Shown piece by piece: positions 56,363-64,000 of a DNA stretch of 64,000 nt (position 1 is the stretch's first letter; each line of letters begins with the position of its first letter). Below the pieces are notes generated by a model that saw only the letters and a list, made by a program, of their open reading frames with translations, was not told the origin of the DNA and did no database searches. The DNA is taken from positions 16,494,755 to 16,558,754 of the forward strand of contig CM048853.1 of the NCBI GenBank assembly GCA_026545225.1. Direction: 5' to 3'. Source of the stretch: Cornus controversa (taxonomy: Eukaryota > Streptophyta > Magnoliopsida > Cornales > Cornaceae). The position numbers and the translations under genes were made by a program.

Positions 56363-57562
56363 ATGGCACCCAAAAGAGCAAGTCACCAAGGTGCTTCAAG
56401 TTCACATAATCCTCGCCGAGTGGGGCATGATCCAACCACAGGTTCTTCACGATCTCGCCAAGAAGGTGTTCAAGAGAGATGGCATCCAAGGGCGTTGAAC
56501 TTTGAAACCACGTTTGACATAGCCGAACTTTATGGTATGTTTCCTGAGACACGATGGGGGATTTTCGACATCCGTCATCATCGGTCGACATCCATTTTTG
56601 TTCCACTCTCGTCTACTATTTACCCGAGGCTTGTCATGGTATTTTATCAGAACTTAATGCCGACACCTGATGAGCGGGATGTGCTTATTTCTTCCATAGA
56701 TGGAACAATAGTTCGGGTGGACATGTCATCCATTGCCATTGCCATGGGTTGTCCTCATGAGTGCCCAAATGATTTATCTCATATCTATACTCCTTTACCC
56801 AACGAGTTGTCAGTGGGTAATGTGGTTGCACGTTTGTGTGCCAACCAATTTTCTGGGCCGAAAAGGAATGCAGCTTCAAAGTCTTCAATGCCAAATCATT
56901 TATGGTTCCTTGACGCTGTTCTACTCAAGAATGTATGTCCAATTGGACATAAAATCGAGAGACGTCAAGAGTTCCTCAGATCATTATATGCTATACATTT
57001 TGGGCATTGGCTGTCATTCACGCTGTTCTATTCCAAAGTTGTAGCCAAGGCACCAGACAGTGCAAGTGACTGGGAGTTTTCATTCCCTACTATTATTCAC
57101 CAGCTGCTTGTGGCACAGGGGTATGTAGTCCATGAGGACGAGCTTGCCTTTCCACATGATCTTCATTATGGCACGCATGACTGGAACCTGAGTCGATCTC
57201 ATATGCACCAGAGAGTCATAGCGGCGCCTGGTGAGGTATCTCGGTTGGCCCAGGGAGGAGAGCATATAGATATACCACCACCGGTGGAAGATCCAGAGGC
57301 GATGGAGGCTGAGGAAGAGGAGGTGCATGCACAGGCTGGTGGCCATGATTATCAATATTTAGAGGGGCAGATTGCTGGGTTGACAGCTCAGTTTGGCACC
57401 CTACAGACAGAGGTCTCCACACAGTTTGGTGCAATGAGAACAGAGATGGAGGATCACTTTCGTGACACTCGCCAAGAGCAACTAGAGATGAGGAGGATGA
57501 TGCGTGCACTGATGCGTCAAGCAAACTTGGATCCAGATGCTCAGTCACCACCACATCCTTGA
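56363..57562 (+). CDS. Element E' 3' ORF, 399 aa
   Basis: It is collinear with the 407-aa ORF of C. I start it at MAPKRASHQG, as in C; the frame is open a further 13 codons upstream. It lacks eight residues around PQIVWGQM (after HWLSF). The basic N-terminus, central conserved part, acidic stretch and C-terminal heptad-like region are all kept, and no stop is present although E' is otherwise truncated. There is no signal peptide or membrane segment. Function unknown. Confidence 0.85.
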   Translation: MAPKRASHQGASSSHNPRRVGHDPTTGSSRSRQEGVQERWHPRALNFETTFDIAELYGMFPETRWGIFDIRHHRSTSIFVPLSSTIYPRLVMVFYQNLMPTPDERDVLISSIDGTIVRVDMSSIAIAMGCPHECPNDLSHIYTPLPNELSVGNVVARLCANQFSGPKRNAASKSSMPNHLWFLDAVLLKNVCPIGHKIERRQEFLRSLYAIHFGHWLSFTLFYSKVVAKAPDSASDWEFSFPTIIHQLLVAQGYVVHEDELAFPHDLHYGTHDWNLSRSHMHQRVIAAPGEVSRLAQGGEHIDIPPPVEDPEAMEAEEEEVHAQAGGHDYQYLEGQIAGLTAQFGTLQTEVSTQFGAMRTEMEDHFRDTRQEQLEMRRMMRALMRQANLDPDAQSPPHP

Positions 57563-59209
57563 CAGGGAGGTAACCATCTTTTGTATTTTATTTTATTTTT
57601 AGTTTTTATTTTTCTTTTTATTTTTCTTTTTGTAGTTATGATTTTATTATAAAAAATTAAAAAAAAATTAAAAAAAAATGAAAAATGAAAAAAATATTTG
57701 ATTTTTTTTAGGATTTTTCTCTTTCATATTTATTTTCACCCATACTATTTCACTTGATCTTTGGGGTATAGTGGTTCGTTTTGACAGGTTTTGACATCCA
57801 AGTTTGGGGGTGTGCTTCATTGCCTTCATACTAGTAATGTACTCTATTTTCTTTCCACTACTCCAAATTTCTGGTAACATCGTTCTTACTCTTCTCTATG
57901 CTTTAATTGATAGTACATTGAGGACAATGTACAGTTTAAGTTTGGGGGTGAGGCGATGCCTATTTGTTTGCTTTATTGCATATGGGGGAAATTTTTTGAA
58001 ATTCTTCTTGTATTAGGATTTTATTTTATTTTATTTTCTTAGTTTGTTTTTTATTTTATTTTGTTTTATTTTTTTTAGATAGAATGTTTTTACATGATTC
58101 AAGGGATTAATACCTTATGTAGGTGCTTAATTTGCAATTTTTGAGTATATGTTCGATTTTTGGAAACTGTGTTTAAATTAAGTGGTTTTAATCATGGTTT
58201 GCATCGACATGCTTTGGAGTCATTAGTTTTAGTTTCCTTACATATACAAACACACTAGCATAATCTTGCGGGGTATAAACCTATGTTCTGAGTTATTGAG
58301 TTACATATGCTTGATATTAATTAGTATCTCTTGAGAATGAGTACCGATGATGTGTCTTACTTGACTTTAATGAAAAAGAAAAAAAAGAAGGAAAAAAGTG
58401 ATGAATAAGCAAATCAATTTGATCCTTTTCATGAGTAACCGGGCCTCAATGCCTCAGGAAGCACGGAGTGTTCGCGTCAAAAGTGGAAGGGTGAGGAAAG
58501 ATGAGCATTGGTTGTCTTGATTTGTAGCCTGACTGATTCGAGTAATTAGGTCTTCAGGGTATCTTAAAGCCTAGTGCCCTAAAGCCATCTGGTTTGGGAG
58601 TCACTGACTGAAAGCTTGCTACATGTATCTTTCAGAAGGCTTAACAGATCAAGACATTGCACAACCAATAAAGCAATGAAAAAAAAAGGAATTGAAAAAA
58701 TTAAAAAGTCATGTATTCATGTTTGGAAGTATGATTTCAATAAGGGGAACTAGTGAGTTGAAGGGGTATGTGCCTTAATATATTCAGAGCTTGGTGATTC
58801 TACATAAGAGGACTGCTAGTGCACTTTACACGAGGGACCTAGAGTTGATTATTTTGAGATATGTTGATGTGAATTATGCATGGGGACTATTGAGTTAAAT
58901 TATAGAATTTGAAAGTTTGAAATTATTCATGAATGCAAGTTTATAACTATATATTGTAATTTTCTTCTTGAATTAATGTTGAAACGGAATTTTGAATGTT
59001 TGTGGGTAACATTTCTGAAAACCCTCACGAGACTATACTCGTCCACTAGGGGGAACCTAGGGGTTTAAAGGCTTGTTGCATATGCTAAATGCAATCGTTT
59101 CTCCCACGAAAGTGGAGTTGGGTAGTTTAGTTAGTGTTTAGTAGTTTCTTTATTTTAGTTTTGTTTTATTCTATTGCTAAGAGACTTGCAATATGTAAGT
59201 TTGGGGGTG
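57563..59209 (+). mobile_element. Element E' 3' untranslated region with polypurine tract
   Basis: It matches 37949-39598 of C throughout. AAGTTTGGGGG recurs at about 57801, 57939 and 59198; the last is the PPT. A- and T-rich runs differ in length. No gene is seen. Confidence 0.75.
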
Positions 59210-60736
59210 TGATCGGCGTTGAATGTTACGCATTCTAGCCTCTTAACTTATGTATTTTATTCTCTTAGTGATAGATTATTTTGTGATTTTACTTTGTTTT
59301 AGTGTTTTCTGTATTTTCAGGGCCTTAATGATTATTTCAGTCAATACCAAGCTTTTGGGCATTTAAAGAAGACATCCAAGATGGTGAGATGAAGCCTACA
59401 TCAAGGAGATTCACTCAACCATTTATTTCAACTCAAATCAGTCCAATAAAAAGGTCCAAGAGAATTACAACTGCTTAAGAAGGTTTCGGGCCTGAAGCCC
59501 AAATCTGCACATAATACAGTCTTAATACCGTTTTGGAAAACGGACCAGAATTCTTATTTCCAAGCCTCAAATTGACATAATTCTCGCGAAGGTTGAATGA
59601 AATTTGATTCTGCACACTTTTGTATTTCACAAAAATTCCGTAAATCGGACTTCTAGTGGGTCAAAAGTTGGGCCGAAATCAGCAAAAAAACCCACCTGAT
59701 TAGTGCTGCGGGAAACGCTAATTTATTCCTAATTAGATTAGGACTTTGGTGTATTCTCTTGGGGAATAAAGTGAAGACTTGGAGGCTGAATGAAGAGAGC
59801 TTACGGGAGAGGAGACGGAGAGAACAGAGCTTGGAGAGTCTGAGAAGGCTGAGAAGATAACAGAAACATATTGCAGAGCCATTGGAGAACGAAGCCAGAC
59901 GCATAATTCAAAAAGATGATGTCTTCTTCCTCAACAGTTGAAGCTTCTTCTTCTACCATGAGCGGCTAGTTCATCCACTAGGGTTTTGATGTAGCCCTAA
60001 CAAAGCATCAATGGTTTGATTGTTTTAATTATTGGGGACCTTTATATACATGCATAGATTGCGTAATTCAGAGGATTCTTATTATAGAATTGAGCAATAA
60101 AAGTCTTGTAAATTCAATCTCAATGATTTCTTATCTTGTCTTAGATATTTAGTTGTTGTTATTGAACTCAATCTCTCTTGTTTTCTGTGATCATGAGAGA
60201 GATTATTACACAATGGTAATCACTGAATATATTCTTAAGAGCTTTGATGGATTATGCCTAGAGAAGATGAACCATACTACACCCTAGATTAGAGTAGTTA
60301 GGCAGATGGCCCATGCCAATCGAAGATAGTCCATGGCTTAGCCTTAATCATATGTTATCTTCTTGACGGATGAAGGTGAGCTTGTAGCCACCGACACCAC
60401 TTATGCATGATGTAATTCCCCTATAGTTGATTCAATTGATCATTGATTGTGGAGTTAGTGGTGAAGTCAAACACCCTAGATTTCTCTCATATTATCTTCA
60501 CTATCTTGTTTACTTTGATTTATTTTATTTTTCTTTTTCATTAATTTAGTTTAAAAATCAGAATTCTTTTCTCCTAAATTTAATTAGAATTAATTTCGTA
60601 TTCCAACTCATCAGACCATAATCCCTGAGGTACGATACCCCTTTCGATAGCCCTATTCTGCAAGGAATTCGTTCTATTGCGAAGTGTGGAAATTTTTAAT
60701 TGATATACTTTTTGAGTCACACTCACACACGAATCA
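59210..60736 (+). repeat. Element E' 3' LTR (family C)
   Basis: It starts TGATCGGCGTTGAATG (A to C in the usual TGATAGG) and ends CACACGAATCA, 1,527 bp. It shares subfamily features with the F LTR, such as GCGTAATTCAGAGGATTC. It is followed by CTTGC and F coding sequence. Confidence 0.92.
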
Positions 60737-61802
60737 CTTGCATAAATTGTAGGTCGGGGATCATGGATATTTCATTTGGCAACATGAAGGTAACTTAATA
60801 TTTTTAATACTGTTGAGAATCCTCCAGATCAGACTGATGTTTTCTTCATGGACTCTGAAGATGTGGTTGAATCTACAAATAAAATAAGGGTGCACGAAAA
60901 ATAGAAGGAGAAGAAGATGTTTGAAGATCAATTTTCTACCATGGTGGTAACTTCTGTATGCACTACACTTTCCAAAACACTTCAGAGGGAGCAATTGTTT
61001 TGAGTGTCCAACAACTCCACACCATGGTATGCATATATTGTGAATTATTTGGCCACGGGAAAAGTGCCAAGAGACTGGACCAAGCGAGAACATGATCGAT
61101 TCTTCTCTAAAGTTCATCATTACTTTTGAGAGGATCCAGAGTTATTTAAATACTGGCCAGATCAGATTATTCGGCGATGTGTCCCAGACTATGAGTTTTA
61201 AGATATTCTCAAGTTCTGCCACTCATTGGCATGTGGAGGCCATTTCAGTGCAAGGAAGATAGCAGCAAAGGTACTTCAATGTGGATTCTTTTGGCCTTCT
61301 CTGTTTCATGATGCATATGTTTTCTATAAGACTTGTGATCGTTGTCAAGGATTGGGTTCAATGTCAAGGCGAGATATGATGCCAATGAGCCCCATTCTGG
61401 TGGTGGAGATTTTTAATGTTTGGGGAATTGATTTTATGGGACCCTTTCCACCTTCTTTTGGCTACGAGTATATTCTGGTTGGTGTGGATTATGTTTCCAA
61501 ATGAGTGGAGGCCATTGCAACTCAAACTAATGATCACAAGGTGGTAATCAAATTCATGCATGAGAACATTCTTAGTCGATTCGGAATTCCTCGAGCCTTG
61601 ATCAGTGATGGTGGTTCTCACTTTTGCAATAAATTCTTGAGAAGTTTGCTTGCTAAATATTCAGTGACACATAAGGTGGCGACACCTTATCATCCTCAGA
61701 CAAGTGGGCAAGTATAGCTGTCCAACCGAGAAATTAAGCATGTTCTCGAGAAGACAGTGAGACCGGATCGAAGAGATTGGTCATTACGACTGAGTGAGGC
61801 AC
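60737..61802 (+). pseudogene. pol: Element F: protease tail and integrase, RT-less, decayed
   Basis: This continues F after E'. It reads on from the end of protease (CINCRSGIMDISFGNMK), then the same linker and RT/RNase H deletion junction as in C (CACTTCAGAGGGAGCAATTG near 60985), then integrase. The zinc-finger region, Asp in GIDFMGP and Asp in ISDGG are present. The Glu codon of QVEL is TAG (near 61714). Other stops lie near 60901 and 61128, among others. It is cut at 61802 by the A element; GGCAC (61798-61802) is the left flank. Confidence 0.9.
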
Positions 61803-63224
61803 TGATAAGTGTTCAATTCTATGCATTTGAACCCTCTTCATTGCATATGTTAGTTCCGTTTTTGCGTCTACCGAGATATGTTTACGGTATTTTTGTGTTT
61901 TTGATGTTTTGCAGGTATTGGAGTAAATGGAGCAAAGTTTGAAGCTTTCTGCAGTCAAGAGAAAAAATCAGAAAATGCAGCCAAAGGCATCTCGATCAAT
62001 CGAGATGTTGATCTCGATTTATCGAAATCTCGATTGATCGAGATCTCATTTCGATTGATCGAAATCTCGATCAATCGAGATTCAATCTCGATCAATCGAG
62101 ATTCTGCAGAACCCACTTGGCCACTTGCTCACCTGCTCTCCCACTTGCAACAAAATCCCCCTTTTTTGCACGACTTAGGGGGATTGTCTGACTTGAACAA
62201 GCTTTTGGGTGCCTTCTTGATACAAGAGATATATATAATGATATATATATATATATGGTGGGCCCCCAAGGGAGAAAAAGGAGCCATAAAGCACAAAATG
62301 AGGCCATATCTCATATATCTCTCAACACACATCAGAATACTTGAAGAGAGACCTTCGGGAGAGGAAGAGGAGAAGCTGAACCAGACCAAGAAGCTTCACT
62401 TTCTTCATCAATGGAAGGGTGCAAGGCAACCATGAGCAACTAACTCTTCTACTAGGGTGTTGGTTTCAACTCCTAGCCATGTAAACTTGTTCATCTTTGT
62501 AGCTCTTGGGATTTGTAATTAAATGTTGATTATTTAGCCTAGTGATTATGTACACAAATACATCTCTTATATATATTCATTTGATATGGAATTTATTCTT
62601 GTCTTAGAGTAGATTTTGTCACTTGAATGCACAACATTTGCATATTCCACAAGAAGTGCAAATGATGGCTAGATAATGGTGTTTAAATGAATGTGTGATG
62701 TTAGTTTGTATAGACCATGCCAAGACAAGGTAGTTTGGATGCATGTAGTGTTCACTTAGAGAGTAGAGTAATTAGGTAGTTAGTTAGGTTGAAGAGCTAT
62801 GCTTGTTGAAGATGGATTATGATAGGTTAGCACACACATTGATCTTTTGATATGTCATTGAGGTCACAAGCCTAATGACATTGTTAGGCATTTAATTAAT
62901 GAATCCCATGCTTGCTACACTTATGAACATGTGAACGGCTAGTGGTGGAAACCAACCCTAGTTCTCTCTCCCAACTTTAAACTCTTTACTTTTCTTGTCA
63001 TTTCATTCATGCAATAGTTGATAAACACAAATTCAAAAACCTATTTTTAGAATTAAAGTGTAATTAATCTTCCTTTAAGACAATTGCGACTAGTCCTCGT
63101 GGGATCGATACCCTCTATATAGAACCTTATCTACAAAGATTCGTGCTCTTGCGAGTGGTTAAATTATATTTTGATAAAAAGGGAAAAATTAAGCTTACAA
63201 TATAATTTAGTTCTGACCACATCA
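61803..63224 (+). mobile_element. Family A element, 5' LTR
   Basis: It runs from TGATAAGTGTTCAATTCTA to CACATCA, 1,422 bp. A PBS and gag follow, so this is the 5' LTR of an element that continues past the window. The palindrome array lies at 61989-62103, a TATA-like run at 62229-62241. It is inserted in F integrase. Confidence 0.93.
61989..62103 (+). repeat. Palindrome array in A 5' LTR (6 units)
   Basis: Six units of the same 16-bp types as at 2987-3158; the second (TCTCGATTTATCGAAA) is changed. Three fewer units than in the solo LTR. Confidence 0.9.
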
Positions 63225-63230
63225 AAATTT

Positions 63231-63248
63231 TGGCGCCGTTGCCGGGGA
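63231..63248 (+). other. Primer binding site of family A (tRNA-Asp)
   Basis: TGGCGCCGTTGCCGGGGA matches the tRNA-Asp complement; the following CT starts the leader. It is 6 bp from the LTR end. Confidence 0.92.
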
Positions 63249-63626
63249 CTACGGTTTAATTGTCGCCATTGGAAGATTAATTCTAGTTTAATTCTTAGGC
63301 TAGAAATTCTTTCATTCTTTTTGTATATATCTTGTTCTTATTTCTCAAACTTCTTGATTTTAGGTATACCACATAGCGGGCATCTAAAAGGAGTAAACTT
63401 GGAACCCTTTGTGAGTATAAAGCCTAAAATTAGTCGTTTGAATTCATTCATTCTTTTTGTATAGATTATTGTTACTTTGTGTATTGAGGTGTTGTTCGAT
63501 TGTTAATGCATGCTAGGTAGATGATCCTTGTCACTCCCTTTGCTTTCGTGTAACATTGAACTTGAACGAACACTTAGACAACGTAGAGGAACCTCTAGGG
63601 ACCCTATATTGCCTAGGACTGAAAAC
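63249..63626 (+). mobile_element. Family A leader
   Basis: Non-coding leader between PBS and gag. Two similar blocks contain TTCATTCTTTTTGTATA (about 63311 and 63446). A gag-like stretch LERTLRQRRN can already be read in phase from 63561, but the frame is closed just upstream (TGA at 63522), so the usual N-terminus seems to be lost or shifted. Confidence 0.6.
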
Positions 63627-64000
63627 ATGGATCCAAATGAGAGACAACCTCCCGAACTACCTCCTTTTAATCATGAACAACCACCTCCACCACCACCTCC
63701 TCAAGGAGAGTTGCTTATGGACTTTTACCTTCCGACTACATTTGAAGTACCTTCATGTATTCAATTTCTGGATGTAGCGGCAAATCAATTCGAAATAAAG
63801 TCCTCCACCATCAATCTTCTTAATAGCCTCCACGGTCTTCCTAATGAGGATCCGTACCGGCACTTAGATTACTTCCTTTCCGTGTGTTCCACTATTTGTG
63901 TACCACACTTTACGGAGGATGACCTAAAGCTGCGTATGTTCCCCTTCTCCCTAAAAGATAAAGCTAGAAGTTGGTTCAACTCCTTAGAACCTAACTCAAT
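63627..64000 (+). CDS. gag: Family A gag, 5' part, runs off the window
   Basis: The frame from ATG 63627 (MDPNERQPPELPPFNHEQ) is open to the window end. A run of prolines is followed by LLMDFYLPTTFEVPSCIQF and the gag core NEDPYRHLDYFLSVCST...MFPFSLKDKARSWFNSLEPN, the same fold region as in C, I and J. It is Athila-like but a separate branch. Whether the rest of A is intact cannot be seen. Confidence 0.85.
   Translation, partial: MDPNERQPPELPPFNHEQPPPPPPPQGELLMDFYLPTTFEVPSCIQFLDVAANQFEIKSSTINLLNSLHGLPNEDPYRHLDYFLSVCSTICVPHFTEDDLKLRMFPFSLKDKARSWFNSLEPNS

Larger units (their letters stand above)
53533..60736 (+). mobile_element. Element E': family C element, 5' part lost, RT+ but integrase-less
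   Basis: Its 5' LTR and gag are missing. It begins with a 91-bp inverted piece, then RT/RNase H, the internal palindrome/TATA block, a 3' ORF, untranslated sequence, PPT and 3' LTR (59210-60736). It sits within F: F coding sequence stops at 53532 (GCTGATGC) and resumes at 60737 (CTTGCATAAATT), which together match the continuous stretch at 34249-34268 in C. CTTGC (60737-60741) would be its right duplication; the left copy was lost with its 5' end. Confidence 0.8.

Noticed and set aside
49668-60736. A single element with LTRs at 49668 and 59210
   Set aside because: Flanking 5-mers differ, and F coding sequence is split at 53532/60737 in a way that fits insertion of E' into F.
63231-63248. tRNA-Asp gene fragment
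   Set aside because: Only the 18-nt complement of the tRNA 3' end is present beside an LTR; it is a primer binding site. The same holds at 22955, 27144, 31935 and 51186.

Overview
This window is plant nuclear DNA made almost wholly of nested LTR retrotransposons. I recognise no cellular protein gene, tRNA, rRNA or CRISPR array. A eudicot-type genome is likely: it holds Athila-like Ty3/gypsy elements primed by tRNA-Asp (PBS TGGCGCCGTTGCCGGGGA), a SIRE-like Ty1/copia element primed by initiator tRNA-Met (TGGTATCAGAGC), and gypsy LTRs starting or ending in a TGTMACGCCCCGAT block. The species cannot be named from this. Family letters below are local labels: A, C, I and K are Athila-like; D and H are related long-LTR gypsy families; L is SIRE-like copia. 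J, F and E' are individual members of family C.

Left third (1-18761). Part of an A LTR (1-755) abuts an H LTR (H1, 756-8898, + strand) that contains a solo A LTR (2801-4286, duplication GCATG) and a solo D LTR (5898-8704, duplication CGTGC). Then comes an Athila remnant K (8899-11331; integrase plus 3' ORF). It is followed by a second H LTR in the opposite direction (H2, 11332-18553), which holds one solo C LTR (duplication GCTAA) with another solo C LTR inside it (duplication TAATC).

Middle (18762-43107). On the minus strand are an H fragment, element I (gag split by a 1.25-kb Harbinger-like element, LTR split by a solo C LTR) and element J (family C LTR plus gag). Next is a second D solo LTR (29340-42850, duplication GAAGA) split by the only two-LTR element here, element C (30419-41109). 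C has an open gag-protease ORF, integrase and a 3' ORF, but no reverse transcriptase or RNase H.

Right third (43108-64000). A decayed SIRE-like copia element L is interrupted at 49668 by family-C element F. F is interrupted at 53533 by a 5'-truncated relative, E', and at 61803 by an A element that runs off the window. E' keeps reverse transcriptase/RNase H and the 3' ORF but lacks integrase.

Most notable: (1) C and F share one RT/RNase H deletion while E' lacks integrase, so family C has complementary split-pol subtypes with common LTRs; (2) unrelated families carry arrays of short palindromes with a CGAT-NN-ATCG core or a TCGAC-type core, in several cases just upstream of a TATA-like box, including an internal one ahead of the 3' ORF. 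Assignments come from reading the sequence; no database search was possible.
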